Positions 1-8,144 of a stretch of DNA of 64,000 nucleotides are shown in pieces (the stretch's first letter is position 1; each line of letters begins with the position of its first letter). This DNA comes from Lachnospiraceae bacterium (GTDB lineage Bacteria > Bacillota > Clostridia > Lachnospirales > Lachnospiraceae). The DNA lies in contig JAQVCW010000001.1 in NCBI GenBank assembly GCA_028689585.1, positions 310,001 to 374,000 on the forward strand, in the 5' to 3' direction. The notes beneath the pieces are model-generated. The model saw nothing but the letters and a program-made list of their open reading frames with translations. It ran no database searches and was not told the origin of the DNA. The translations under genes and the position numbers were made by a program.

Positions 1-1321
1 TTTTTTCTCGGATTTCCTTGTTGACATCTGAAATAATGTATACCTGATCTTTCCCCGACCAATCCTGCAATGCCATCATTTCATTCTTACTGGTTCGTAT
101 AATATCAGTATTTAAAATCGTATCTTTACAATTGTTAATAACTACTTTAATCCATTCCTCATCATACCAATCCTTTTTTTCATAGATATCGATATGTGTA
201 ATATAGTAGATTCCACCCCAACAACGCTTCGCCGCATATCTCAATAGTTTTGTATACAGACTGCCTGCCTTTTCTATAATCTTGCGATTTTGCTCAATTT
301 CATCATCCATTTTAGTCTTTGATTTGCAAGTCAGATATATGCCATCTCTCGGTTCTGTTGGATTAAAATCACTTGAATTAATTACAACTGGGAAAGGAAA
401 ATCCTCCGTTCCAATCAATGGAAAATCACAAAATAATTTTGGCTGTCCTTTGACAAATGGTACAAAATTCACTGAATTATTATTGTGTTCCATTTCTGCT
501 GATATGGTAATCTCATCTTCTGTCAGATTCAGAATGAAAATGCTCTTTGTTGTGAGTTTGTCCTCATACAGGATTTCATGAACCAATATATGTTCCTCTT
601 GGCCAGTAAGTTTTTTATTATACCGGAACACCTCTCCTGTTGATTCCAAAAAAATCTCCTCAATTTCTCCTAACAAAGTTAAAACGTACGGCGCAGTTAT
701 TCTCAAATTATCAATCCCCTGCTTTGCCACTTCAATACCATCTTCGTCCAACTCATATTCAAAAATAGTATTATATGCATTCCAATCTGGTTCCACTTGC
801 AGAGTCGTACATTCCTTAAGCTGCTGTACCGCTGTTTCCATAGCTCTTACTATTTCATTCTTTTCATGTCCTGTTCGATCCAATGTAAAGTGAAAATTTG
901 AAAAATTACCATCTTCTGTTTCTAGTATGCCGGACAAATTTACGATTTCTGACAACAAATGTGTTGTCAAAAAACCTGTTCCGAATTTTCCACTTGTTCT
1001 TTCGGTTCCATCATTTCTATCTTTGGATGAAGATTGATTAATAAGCGACATCGCATTCGTTATGGAGAACGCCTTTCCATTATGCTTGAAAACAATCTTT
1101 TTATTACTTTCATCAAAATCGATTGCAATTTTAACCTTACCGGTGTTATTACATATATCTTTTGCATTCTGACACAGTTCCCATACCCACCGTTTGGCAC
1201 TATTTTCATTATTGCTGTAACGCAACTTCTGAAGCAGTTGCAAAGCACGATTGGCCGCTCCTATTCGTAATGAATTACTATCTGCCTGTTCTATATTTCT
1301 TTGAAATTCTTCTGTATTCAT
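1..1321 (-). CDS. GHKL-type ATP-binding protein, partial (runs off left edge)
   Basis: This is the first 440 codons of a larger gene whose 3' end lies outside the window. The start is ATG at 1321, preceded by GGGAGA. An N-box (WELCQNAKD, near residue 50) and a glycine loop (SGKFGTGFLTTHL, near residue 110) are visible, so this is a GHKL/HSP90-fold ATPase of the sacsin-N-terminal-like kind. No kinase dimerisation, topoisomerase or MutL features follow. Large GHKL ATPases of this type occur in accessory and defence islands, but the missing C-terminus prevents a functional call. Confidence 0.75.
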   Translation of the reverse strand, partial: MNTEEFQRNIEQADSNSLRIGAANRALQLLQKLRYSNNENSAKRWVWELCQNAKDICNNTGKVKIAIDFDESNKKIVFKHNGKAFSITNAMSLINQSSSKDRNDGTERTSGKFGTGFLTTHLLSEIVNLSGILETEDGNFSNFHFTLDRTGHEKNEIVRAMETAVQQLKECTTLQVEPDWNAYNTIFEYELDEDGIEVAKQGIDNLRITAPYVLTLLGEIEEIFLESTGEVFRYNKKLTGQEEHILVHEILYEDKLTTKSIFILNLTEDEITISAEMEHNNNSVNFVPFVKGQPKLFCDFPLIGTEDFPFPVVINSSDFNPTEPRDGIYLTCKSKTKMDDEIEQNRKIIEKAGSLYTKLLRYAAKRCWGGIYYITHIDIYEKKDWYDEEWIKVVINNCKDTILNTDIIRTSKNEMMALQDWSGKDQVYIISDVNKEIREK

Positions 1322-1424
1322 TCTCTCTCCCACAAAAGCTCTTGTATAAAGTTTCTTAAAACTGTCTTAAATATATCACATTTTCTAAATCTTTACATCT
1401 ATTTTTAGCATCACTCTTTCAAAA

Positions 1425-1457
1425 TAAAAAGGCCTACAGAATTCTTTTCTGCAAGCC
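1425..1457 (-). terminator. Rho-independent terminator of the flavodoxin operon
   Basis: An 11-bp stem (GGCTTGCAGAA / TTCTGTAGGCC) with a short loop is followed on the minus strand by a T run. It lies about 65 nt downstream of the truncated flavodoxin gene, with nothing else recognisable between it and the GHKL gene start. Confidence 0.75.
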
Positions 1458-1521
1458 GATAAATGTCAACGCCATATACATTTCGCGCTACCATCTGTGT
1501 ATACCGTTCCTATTTCTAACA

Positions 1522-2028
1522 CTATGCACATGATACACAATTAAAACCATACTCCATTTTAGGATAACCTAAAAATACAACATCATACCCTGAAAGATCT
1601 GAAACCGTTTCTATCAGTGCGGGGCTTGCATTTTCTGCTTTTTCATCTGATGCCCGATCAAGACACTCATCATAATCAAATGAATACGGTTCTTCCACCC
1701 GAATAGAGAATAAGTCTCCGCCAACCTCCTGCCTGATCCACGATGCCATCTGTGCAACATTTCCCGGCTGCTGTACACTGGCAGAAGCAATTGCATCAAC
1801 ATCTGACGGAACCGCCGCATTTTCAGCCCATGTAAAATAAGCGATCAGTATCTTTTCTTCTATGTTTTGCGGCTCCTCTGTAATATCAATATCATCCGAT
1901 ACTGCCTGTGTATCCACTGCACCCGAATGTGCTTCCTGTATTGCTGTGTCATTGACCTTTGGAGAACTACACGCAGTAACAGGAATCATCACAGCAAGCG
2001 TCAGGAATGCAGTCGTCCATTTTCTCAT
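1522..2028 (-). CDS. Flavodoxin-like lipoprotein, C-terminally truncated
   Basis: The 168-residue product starts with a lipoprotein signal peptide (hydrophobic stretch ending VTAC, lipid Cys at residue 20). After an acidic linker comes the first half of a flavodoxin fold, with the phosphate-loop strand ILIAYFTWAENAA. Family members continue past the GYP-x-W strand for another 60-80 residues; here the protein ends abruptly after GYPKMEYG with an unrelated tail (FNCVSCA). The second half of the FMN site is therefore missing, which suggests a deletion. The ATG overlaps the upstream flavodoxin stop (ATGA), implying translational coupling. It is probably non-functional. Confidence 0.7.
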   Translation of the reverse strand: MRKWTTAFLTLAVMIPVTACSSPKVNDTAIQEAHSGAVDTQAVSDDIDITEEPQNIEEKILIAYFTWAENAAVPSDVDAIASASVQQPGNVAQMASWIRQEVGGDLFSIRVEEPYSFDYDECLDRASDEKAENASPALIETVSDLSGYDVVFLGYPKMEYGFNCVSCA

Positions 2029-2501
2029 AGACTATCTACCCATTCCTTCATTTCCGTCTGAGAAAGACTGCCATTTAAGATCTTCCCTTTCAGCAGACTT
2101 GCACCGGGACAGCTTAAAGCAAGCTTTTCATTTGTTTTTCCCATTCCGCTTCCACCGGAGGTAGCAAACGGAATAATCGTTTTACCGGAAAAATCATAAC
2201 TCTCCAAAAAAGTATTGATAATGTTCGGAGCCACATACCACCAAATAGGGAAACCGACAAATACCACTTCGTACTGTTCCATCGCATCCACCTTACCTGC
2301 TATCGCAGGTCGAAATTCCGGGTTATTCATTTCCACACTGCTGCGGCTTTTCTTATCTGTCCAATTCAAATCCCCACTTGTGTACGGAGACTCTGGTTCA
2401 ATTTCAAAGAGATCCGCTCCGACCGCCTCTGCCAGCTTCTTTGCCACCTTTGCAGTCACACCGCTTGCTGAAAAATATGCCACTAAAATTTTCTTGTTCA
2501 T
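2025..2501 (-). CDS. Cytosolic flavodoxin
   Basis: A 158-residue flavodoxin with all expected parts: FMN phosphate loop ILVAYFSASGVTAKVA at the N-terminus, the isoalloxazine loop GFPIWWYVAPNIINTF, and the second loop PFATSGGSGMGKT. It should carry electrons through FMN in the cytoplasm, since no signal peptide is present. In-frame starts exist further upstream and at 2507, but GGAGG at 2509-2513 sits 7 nt before ATG 2501 and only 1 nt before ATG 2507, so 2501 is chosen. The downstream truncated flavodoxin overlaps by 4 nt, and the MATE gene lies 59 nt upstream. Confidence 0.9.
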   Translation of the reverse strand: MNKKILVAYFSASGVTAKVAKKLAEAVGADLFEIEPESPYTSGDLNWTDKKSRSSVEMNNPEFRPAIAGKVDAMEQYEVVFVGFPIWWYVAPNIINTFLESYDFSGKTIIPFATSGGSGMGKTNEKLALSCPGASLLKGKILNGSLSQTEMKEWVDSL

Positions 2502-2560
2502 AATCATACCTCCATAAAAATACACGATTGAATAGTTACAAATTTGTAATAAAAACTGAT

Positions 2561-3886
2561 TTATATCACCTGAAATGTTTTCCACTTCCCGGATTTCTGC
2601 CGCCAAATCAAAATACCTGCTCGAACCACCCAATCACAAACCATTGCAATGGCAATCCCAATCACACCCATTTGCAGGACAACTCCAAAAATCCATGACA
2701 ACAGCAGACGTACCGCTACCGTGGATATAACAGAAACATACATGGTAAATTTCACATCGCCCGCAGCTCTCAGCCCATTGCTGAACGCGCCAGAGAAGGA
2801 ATATGCCGCGGCATTAAACAAGTTATGGATTAAGACAAGTAGAATCACAAGCTGTTTCGTTTCCGCCTCCAGCGCATAGAAACGCATAAACAATGGTGTT
2901 AAAAGAAAGACCAACAGGTTCCATGCCGCTGAAAGTAAAAGCGTAATTTTTGTCAATTTCTTGAAATAACAATCCGCAGCTTCTATATCTCCATTTCCCA
3001 TGCACTGTCCAATGACTGTAATGAACACCGGTCCCATAGCAACCCCAGCCAACGCAGCCAACGACCAGATGGTTTGCGCTACGCAATTTGCTGCAATCTG
3101 GTATGTGCCAAATAAGGCAGCAATACTGCTCAGTGCTACTTTTACTAGCTGGAAAACACCATTTTCCAGTCCATTTGGAATGGCGATCTTCAGAATTTGC
3201 TTCATGGGCTTCTGCTTCCACTGGAAAATCCATTGCGGGCGATAGAATACCTCATTTTTCTTCCGAAAACATAGAACCGTAATCGCCACGGCTGAAAAAA
3301 TCCTTGCCAATAGAGAAGCGTATGCAACACCTGCCACGCCTCTATGCAGTACAAACACGCCTATGAGATTTCCAATGACATTGATTGTATTGGACGCAAT
3401 TGACAGATACATGGTTACGCTGGTTTTTCCAATGCTGCGAAAAAGGGCGGCTCCGGCGTTGTAAACCGCCAGTGCCGGATAGGAATATGCTGAAATTCTG
3501 AGATACGTTATACAAGCCTGCATCACGGGAACTTCCACCTTACCAAACAGCAGACGAAGTATACTTTCGTTTCCAATCAAAACCACCACGGCAGCCAGCG
3601 TTGAAAAAATCGCAGAAAAAGACAAAAGCTGACTGGCAGATTCTCCCGCAGAACCATTGGCTTTCCCACCAATATACTGACTGATTACAACAGCCCCGCC
3701 GGAAGCCAGGGCTGTGAACAAGTAAATAAAAATGGTGTTGAACTGATTGACAAGTGCCACCCCTGATACCGCTGTCTCTCCTACATAACTGACTACAAGG
3801 GTATCTGCAAGTCCAACCATCAATACCAGCATTTGCTCAAAGAACAGAGGTATAATCATTTTTCTTAATTGCGCATTCGTAAACAC
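2561..3886 (-). CDS. MATE family efflux transporter
   Basis: A multi-helix membrane protein of about 441 residues with MATE features throughout: an N-terminal LADTLVVSYVGETAVSG loop and pseudo-repeat halves each with six predicted helices. It would export cationic drugs or metabolites in exchange for Na+ or H+. A TTG start at 3916 is possible, but AGGAGG lies 9 nt before an in-frame GTG at 3886, so GTG is preferred. It sits in the same orientation as the flavodoxin and DUF4405 genes and is probably part of the LysR-controlled redox operon. The substrate cannot be predicted. Confidence 0.9.
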   Translation of the reverse strand: MFTNAQLRKMIIPLFFEQMLVLMVGLADTLVVSYVGETAVSGVALVNQFNTIFIYLFTALASGGAVVISQYIGGKANGSAGESASQLLSFSAIFSTLAAVVVLIGNESILRLLFGKVEVPVMQACITYLRISAYSYPALAVYNAGAALFRSIGKTSVTMYLSIASNTINVIGNLIGVFVLHRGVAGVAYASLLARIFSAVAITVLCFRKKNEVFYRPQWIFQWKQKPMKQILKIAIPNGLENGVFQLVKVALSSIAALFGTYQIAANCVAQTIWSLAALAGVAMGPVFITVIGQCMGNGDIEAADCYFKKLTKITLLLSAAWNLLVFLLTPLFMRFYALEAETKQLVILLVLIHNLFNAAAYSFSGAFSNGLRAAGDVKFTMYVSVISTVAVRLLLSWIFGVVLQMGVIGIAIAMVCDWVVRAGILIWRQKSGKWKTFQVI

Positions 3887-3912
3887 ATCTGTCTCCCTCC
3901 TCGCAGATTTTT

Positions 3913-3999
3913 TCAACCGACTTTATACCCACAATCAATGCAGACATGAATCTGTCTCCACTCAAGCCAGTCCGCAACATCTTTTGTTTCAAATTCCAT
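3913..3999 (-). CDS. Possible 28-residue small protein
   Basis: A short reading frame (MEFETKDVADW... ending CIDCGYKVG) starts inside the last codons of the DUF4405 gene with an 11-nt overlap, and has GGAG 8 nt upstream. It ends just before the MATE gene. It contains a CxxC pair. It may be a real coupled small protein or the relic of a larger zinc-ribbon protein; nothing but position and ribosome binding site supports it. Confidence 0.3.
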   Translation of the reverse strand: MEFETKDVADWLEWRQIHVCIDCGYKVG

Positions 4000-4666
4000 G
4001 TTTGTTTCTCCACAGCCGCCGAGCATAAAAGCTGATAAAAACCCATAATCCCATCATGGAAATATACTCTGCAAATACAGAAATCCCACTCTGCTCAAAA
4101 TCGAAGAACACAAACTCCTGCTTAAGAAACATATAGGAAACAATATTTTCCTTATGGAAACAGAACATTCCATAGCCTGCAATAAAAACCGCTATCAAAC
4201 GTATCAGCCATATGGACATAGTGGGCATTTTCTTTCCACTCATAAATCTACCAAACATTCCAAGAAGCATGCTCCAGTGAAAACCTAAGTGAATGCTCAT
4301 CAGCACAAATCCCCAATAGGACGCTGCCAGATGCATCGTTCTCGCAGTTGCCATTGGTCCCCCAATGGGTAATTCTGCAAACACATAGCGAGACAGCACG
4401 ATTCCACTGAACCCTAAACACAGCATGGAAACGAGAACGCTCATGTTGATGAGTACCTGCAATGCGCGCAGCAAGGTATATTTTCCTTTGAACAGGTTTC
4501 CATACCACCGGATGTTCAGGATATTATGAAGCAGAAACAACACAAGCATCCCTGCTCCTATCCACTCATGAAGCTCCTGACCGATGATTTGATATGTCAT
4601 CAGAAAAAGGAGTAACACCGTCATCAGAAGATCAATCCCTATTTTGATTTTTATTTTTGGCTTCAA
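3989..4666 (-). CDS. DUF4405 membrane protein (cytochrome b-like)
   Basis: A 225-residue protein with six or so membrane helices. Conserved histidines sit in helices (HEWIGAG, LLHNILN, MHLAASYW, IHLGFHW), the pattern of DUF4405 / cytochrome b561-like heme-binding membrane proteins. It could pass electrons between the membrane pool and the flavodoxin lipoproteins encoded next to it; this is inferred from context. The start appears to be TTG at 4666, placed 9-10 nt after GGAGG. The ATG at 4673 is too close to GGAGG and leads to a 13-codon dead end in another frame. Confidence 0.8.
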   Translation of the reverse strand: MKPKIKIKIGIDLLMTVLLLFLMTYQIIGQELHEWIGAGMLVLFLLHNILNIRWYGNLFKGKYTLLRALQVLINMSVLVSMLCLGFSGIVLSRYVFAELPIGGPMATARTMHLAASYWGFVLMSIHLGFHWSMLLGMFGRFMSGKKMPTMSIWLIRLIAVFIAGYGMFCFHKENIVSYMFLKQEFVFFDFEQSGISVFAEYISMMGLWVFISFYARRLWRNKHGI

Positions 4667-4718
4667 ACGACATTTCCTCCTTCCCTTAACAAACCCATTG
4701 TCTGATACTTTGATTTTT

Positions 4719-4837
4719 AGTAACTGTTCAGTACCTGACCAGTTACTTTCGAAAATCCATTTAAAATCACCTCCGGTGATGGGATTTTCTCACTCTTGTA
4801 TCACTTTCTCACGGCTCATGCAGTATATGCATGAACC
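4719..4837 (-). other. Leader with two inverted repeats upstream of DUF4405
   Basis: The 190-nt gap between the flavodoxin lipoprotein and DUF4405 holds two palindromes. One is at 4719-4747 (arms AGTAACTGTTCAG / CTGACCAGTTACT, one mismatch) and the other at 4813-4837 (GGCTCATGCA / TGCATGAACC). Between them a good GGAGG precedes a five-codon mini-ORF. Neither hairpin has a T run, so they look more like an operator or processing site than terminators. Confidence 0.4.
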
Positions 4838-4856
4838 TGCTGAAAAGTTATGATGC

Positions 4857-5645
4857 TTATTCAAGATTCAACCCAAGTCCATTTACCCATTCCATCACGG
4901 TATCCTGAGAATCACTGCCGTTTAAGCGTCCACCGGAAAGCCATTTTGCACCACTTGTGAGCTGTTCTAAATTGGTTGCACTGGAACCCATGCCGCTGCC
5001 GCCGGAAGTGCAGAAAGGCACAATGGTCTTGCCGGAAAAATCATAACTTTCCACAAAGGTGTTGATGATTCTCGGTGCTTCTCCCCACCAGATGGGATAA
5101 CCGATAAATACGATGGTATATTGCTCCATGTTCTCGACATTGCCGGAAATGGCAGGGCGAACATCCGGGTCGTTCATTTCAACGGTAGTACGGCTGTTGT
5201 TATCGTTGTAATTCAGGTCTGCATCCGTGTAGGGATCTTCGGGAACAATTTCATAAATATCTGCGTTGAGGCCATTTGCAATATGTTCCGCTACCCCCTC
5301 TGTCGTATTCGTAGCAGAGAAATAAGCAACCAGAACTTTGTTCTCCTGTGCTTCGGGAGCATTCGTTTCCTCTGATCGGCTTTCGGAAATATCCGCACTC
5401 CCGGCATCCGTACTCCCAACATCCGTACTTCCAGCATCCGTACTCCCAACATCCGTACTCCCAACATCCGTACTCCCAGCATCTGTACTGCTGTTTTCAA
5501 TAGTTTCAGTTTCTTCAACGCTTGTCGTACTCTCCATCGAATTTTCTTCTGTGGACGGCTGCACCGTCTGGCTTGCAGAATTGCCACAGGCTGCAATCCC
5601 AAAAATCATAACCAGAGAGAGTAAAATCGTAATTGTTTTTTTCAT
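4857..5645 (-). CDS. Flavodoxin lipoprotein with TDAGS/TDVGS repeat linker
   Basis: A 262-residue surface-anchored flavodoxin. The signal peptide ends in the lipobox GIAAC (Cys 20). A low-complexity acidic linker with a repeated five-residue unit spans about residues 50-85, followed by a complete flavodoxin domain: VLVAYFSATNTTEGVA, GYPIWWGEAPRIINTF and PFCTSGGSGMG. It should act outside the membrane in extracytosolic electron transfer, with the linker spanning the cell wall. The ATG follows GGAGG by 8 nt. Its closest relative in the window is the cytosolic flavodoxin at 2025-2501. Confidence 0.88.
   Translation of the reverse strand: MKKTITILLSLVMIFGIAACGNSASQTVQPSTEENSMESTTSVEETETIENSSTDAGSTDVGSTDVGSTDAGSTDVGSTDAGSADISESRSEETNAPEAQENKVLVAYFSATNTTEGVAEHIANGLNADIYEIVPEDPYTDADLNYNDNNSRTTVEMNDPDVRPAISGNVENMEQYTIVFIGYPIWWGEAPRIINTFVESYDFSGKTIVPFCTSGGSGMGSSATNLEQLTSGAKWLSGGRLNGSDSQDTVMEWVNGLGLNLE
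5391..5490 (-). repeat. 15-bp tandem repeat in the flavodoxin linker
   Basis: Six to seven imperfect copies of a 15-bp unit (CATCCGTACTCCCAA on the plus strand) encode the TDAGS/TDVGS linker. Copies differ only at a few bases, so number is likely to vary between strains by slippage. Confidence 0.85.
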
Positions 5646-5663
5646 CGTAAAATCCTCCGTTTT

Positions 5664-5756
5664 TTATTCTGCCAGCGAGAAAGTGATTTCTTCGCGGCTG
5701 TCAAGATTCTCAAATACTGAAAGGTCAGAAGTGACTCTGCCAATCGGGATCTTGAT
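5664..5756 (-). pseudogene. Remnant resembling a cyclophilin-like domain C-terminus
   Basis: Directly after the flavodoxin at 5725-6618, and one frame away from it, about 30 codons read GRVTSDLSVFENL...EEITFSLAE before a stop at 5664. This LGR-(x)n-VTFxL tail resembles the end of cyclophilin-like-fold domains found beside flavodoxins in Clostridia. It looks like the last piece of a second domain or gene left after a deletion and frameshift. Assignment by eye only. Confidence 0.4.
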
Positions 5757-6618
5757 ACCCGTTTCTGTTTACGTGTTTTGTTTCAGTTACTCCTATGTCT
5801 GTAAGCCATGTGGCTATGGTATCCTGTGCTTTTGGAACATCCTGTGCGCGGGCGGCAAGTCCCTCCAAAGAAACAGCCGCATGGCTTGCTTCTGCTATGG
5901 TTTGATAGCTGTTCCCCGCGCCATATCCATCATGAGTACAAAATGGAACCACCGTCTTTCCGGTTAAATCATACTCATTCAAAAAGGACATCACTGCCTG
6001 CGGAACACCGGCTGCCCATACAGGATAGCCCACAAATACCGTATCATAAGCGGCCATATCCAGTTCACTGGTTTTCAGCTCCGGCAGATAATCACGGTTC
6101 ATTTCATCATGATTTACATCCCGGAGTTCGTCAAAGTCTGCTGTATAGGGAGTAACTGTCTCAATTCGGTGCAGGTCTCCACCCACTTCCTTTGCTATCA
6201 TATTTGCAACATACTCCGTTGTCCCATAACGCTCCCCATCATCAACTACAATACTTGCCGAGGTCGTGGCATCCACATCATCGGGATATTCTGTATTCCC
6301 CCAGCGGGAGAAATAGACAACTAAAGTGTTGGTTTCTGATTGTCCATCCTCTGTGTTTTCAGACTCCGAAACTACTTCGGATTTTGAAATACTACCTTGC
6401 CGGGAAGATAGTTTTTTAATTTGTTCGCTATTTTCCCAGGATGGATTTGCAGTTTGTCCGCTGCTTTCCTGCGTTGGATTTGTGGTTTGTCCGCTGTTTT
6501 CCTGCGTTGGATTTGTGGTTTGCCCGCTGTTTTCCTGCGTTGGATTTGCTCCACTGCTATAGGCAGTCAGCAAAAAAATCAGCGCACAGATGAGTAGAAC
6601 AGATTGTATTCGTTTCAT
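5725..6618 (-). CDS. Secreted flavodoxin with lipobox Cys replaced by Tyr
   Basis: A 297-residue protein: signal peptide, a repeat linker of an 11-residue unit (NPTQENSGQTT), then a flavodoxin domain of the longer kind (VVYFSRWGNTEY, GYPVWAAGVPQAV, PFCTHDGYGAG). The lipobox region reads LLTAYSSG where relatives have LLTACSSG; TAT replaces TGT/TGC, so lipid anchoring should be lost. The C-terminus (HVNRNGYQDPDWQSHF) runs out of family similarity exactly where another frame resumes a domain-like sequence. ATG 6618 is chosen because AGGAGG lies 6 nt upstream. Confidence 0.8.
   Translation of the reverse strand: MKRIQSVLLICALIFLLTAYSSGANPTQENSGQTTNPTQENSGQTTNPTQESSGQTANPSWENSEQIKKLSSRQGSISKSEVVSESENTEDGQSETNTLVVYFSRWGNTEYPDDVDATTSASIVVDDGERYGTTEYVANMIAKEVGGDLHRIETVTPYTADFDELRDVNHDEMNRDYLPELKTSELDMAAYDTVFVGYPVWAAGVPQAVMSFLNEYDLTGKTVVPFCTHDGYGAGNSYQTIAEASHAAVSLEGLAARAQDVPKAQDTIATWLTDIGVTETKHVNRNGYQDPDWQSHF
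6440..6550 (-). repeat. 33-bp tandem repeat in flavodoxin linker
   Basis: About three and a half copies of a 33-bp unit (each containing CCTGCGTTGGATTTG on the plus strand) encode the NPTQENSGQTT linker. The last copy has diverged (NPSWENSEQ). Confidence 0.85.
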
Positions 6619-6689
6619 GAGCTGCCTCCTCTCAACAAAATAAAAATGCAGGTGCAGAATCAAAGCATACGCTCTATCTCCACACCTAC

Positions 6690-6718
6690 ATTATATTGGG
6701 CAAATCATTATATATCAA
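6690..6718 (-). promoter_or_regulatory. Sigma-70-type promoter of the flavodoxin operon
   Basis: TTGATA (6713-6718), a 17-bp spacer and TATAAT (6690-6695) read on the minus strand, about 70 nt upstream of the first flavodoxin gene. It lies just after the end of the LysR gene, so the flavodoxin/DUF4405/MATE operon has its own promoter. Confidence 0.7.
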
Positions 6719-6729
6719 ATACTTAGTTT

Positions 6730-7620
6730 TTATGGTTCACCAATGCCTAAAAAGCATTGAATGTGTTTAATGAATTTTGTGGTCGCCGGGCTAAATGGCT
6801 GTCCGCGTTTCCATGCAAGTACACTGGTCGCTGTAAGCGGAGGGGTAAGCGGCCTATATGTAATCTTCGATTGATCCCAGAAAGGCACTGCACCTTCAAT
6901 TACGATCGAATATGCCAATCCGCCATCCACCATAATTGCACTGTTCGTGCTTAAATTGCTGGTAAAAACAACATCCAGCTTATCATAATAGTTGCCAAAC
7001 CAGCTTGACAGCTCATTTTGTACATTCATACGCCGCGGAAGAATCAGGGGCAATGCAGACAAGTCTTTTGCAGTTACCGTTTCTTTCTCGGAGAGCGGAG
7101 CATCCGGGCGCATTAGAACCACCCATCTTTCTTTTATCTGCAAACGTATAAAATCGTACTTTTCAATATCAATCGGCTCAAGGAGCAAGCCAATGTCCAA
7201 AAGTCCCTTTTCCATCTGTTCCTTTACCAAATCTGCCGTAGCCGTAAAAATATCAAAGTTGACTCGTGGATATTTTTGTCGGAAGGTCTCCATCAGTTTC
7301 GGCAAAACCTGTACCGCAGCCATTTCGCCACAGCCAATAGAAATTTTTCCTTCCACCTGTTCTTCCTGCTCTACTAATTCCTTTTCCGTTTTATCCACAA
7401 GCTGTAAAATTTCTTCTGCACGGCGGCGAAGAAGGATTCCCTCATTTGTTAATTTGATTTTCCGATTTCCCCGGTCGAACAGCTTCACACCGATTTCTTC
7501 CTCCATCTGAGCAAGTTGACGTGAAAGCGTTGGCTGGGTAATATGTAAAATTTCAGAAGCCTTTGTGATGCTTTCCTCCCTGACTACTGTCAGAAAATAT
7601 CGCAAAACTCTGATTTCCAT
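6730..7620 (-). CDS. LysR family transcriptional regulator
   Basis: A 296-residue LysR-type regulator: winged helix-turn-helix at residues 1-60 (FLTVVREESITKASEILHITQPTLSRQLAQMEEEIG) and a periplasmic-binding-like effector domain after residue 90. GGAGGTGG 7 nt before ATG 7620 fixes the start, five codons inside the longest frame. It lies immediately upstream of, and co-directional with, the flavodoxin operon, whose promoter is at 6690-6718. It probably controls that operon in response to a redox-linked small molecule; the ligand is unknown. Confidence 0.9.
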   Translation of the reverse strand: MEIRVLRYFLTVVREESITKASEILHITQPTLSRQLAQMEEEIGVKLFDRGNRKIKLTNEGILLRRRAEEILQLVDKTEKELVEQEEQVEGKISIGCGEMAAVQVLPKLMETFRQKYPRVNFDIFTATADLVKEQMEKGLLDIGLLLEPIDIEKYDFIRLQIKERWVVLMRPDAPLSEKETVTAKDLSALPLILPRRMNVQNELSSWFGNYYDKLDVVFTSNLSTNSAIMVDGGLAYSIVIEGAVPFWDQSKITYRPLTPPLTATSVLAWKRGQPFSPATTKFIKHIQCFLGIGEP

Positions 7621-7637
7621 AAAAGCCACCTCCAATC

Positions 7638-7892
7638 TTAAAAAGATTGTACATTTTCAGAATGGCAAAATATATCTATCTCATTGGATATCTGATTTTT
7701 TCTCCAATTTTTATATTTGCCTGTTGTTACCCGACCGTCCTCCGGCCGCTCTGCATCCTGCGGAATTGCCCAGGCTCTGCCAAATTGAACTGCACCTTCT
7801 ATCTTTCCTTGTGCGCACAATGATCTTACCCATCTTTCTGACAGGTTCCATTTTTCCGCAGCTTCTTTGATTGTGTTATACTCGTTAATCAT
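7638..7892 (-). CDS. Small helix-turn-helix DNA-binding protein
   Basis: 84 residues, nearly all a MerR/excisionase-type winged helix (EAAEKWNLSERWVRSLCAQGKIEGAVQFGRAWAIP), a fold that binds DNA with one recognition helix and a wing. It ends 18 nt before the LysR start, so the two may be co-transcribed. The ribosome binding site is weak (GGTGG). A degraded copy of the same family lies at 24845-24990. Confidence 0.75.
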   Translation of the reverse strand: MINEYNTIKEAAEKWNLSERWVRSLCAQGKIEGAVQFGRAWAIPQDAERPEDGRVTTGKYKNWRKNQISNEIDIFCHSENVQSF

Positions 7893-7908
7893 TTTCCACC
7901 GTCTAAAT

Positions 7909-7938
7909 TAAAAAAGCATTGCCTCCACTGACAATGCA
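7909..7938 (-). terminator. Terminator after the aldo/keto reductase
   Basis: GCATTG...CAATGC stem with a ten-base loop followed on the minus strand by six T. It closes the SDR/aldo-keto reductase unit. Confidence 0.7.
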
Positions 7939-8021
7939 ATCAACATATAACTGGTTGCCATTTAACAGTCTATGAAGATTATATTCCTTTATCGGCTTAA
8001 TATCAATGAAAGCCATGCCAT

Positions 8022-8144
8022 TTACAGATTAATGCCAGCATCCTGGTCTTTTAGGAAATCCACCATCTCGGCAATCTCTGTGTAATCCGCTTTACTGTTA
8101 GTCAGTTTCCATTCGTTTTTACAAAAAGGTGTTCTCAATTAGAT
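8022..8144 (-). pseudogene. Unidentified coding remnant after the aldo/keto reductase
   Basis: One frame away from the end of the aldo/keto reductase, about 40 codons (NEWKLTNSKADYTEIAEM... ending DQDAGINL, stop at 8022) look like real protein sequence but have no start. It may be the tail of a deleted gene. I do not recognise the family. Confidence 0.3.

Noticed and set aside
3837..4046. 69-codon minus-strand ORF between MATE and DUF4405
   Set aside because: It overlaps both real genes in another frame and has no support of its own.
5338..5967. 209-codon plus-strand ORF
   Set aside because: It is antisense to two flavodoxin genes and is open only because of their repeat linkers.
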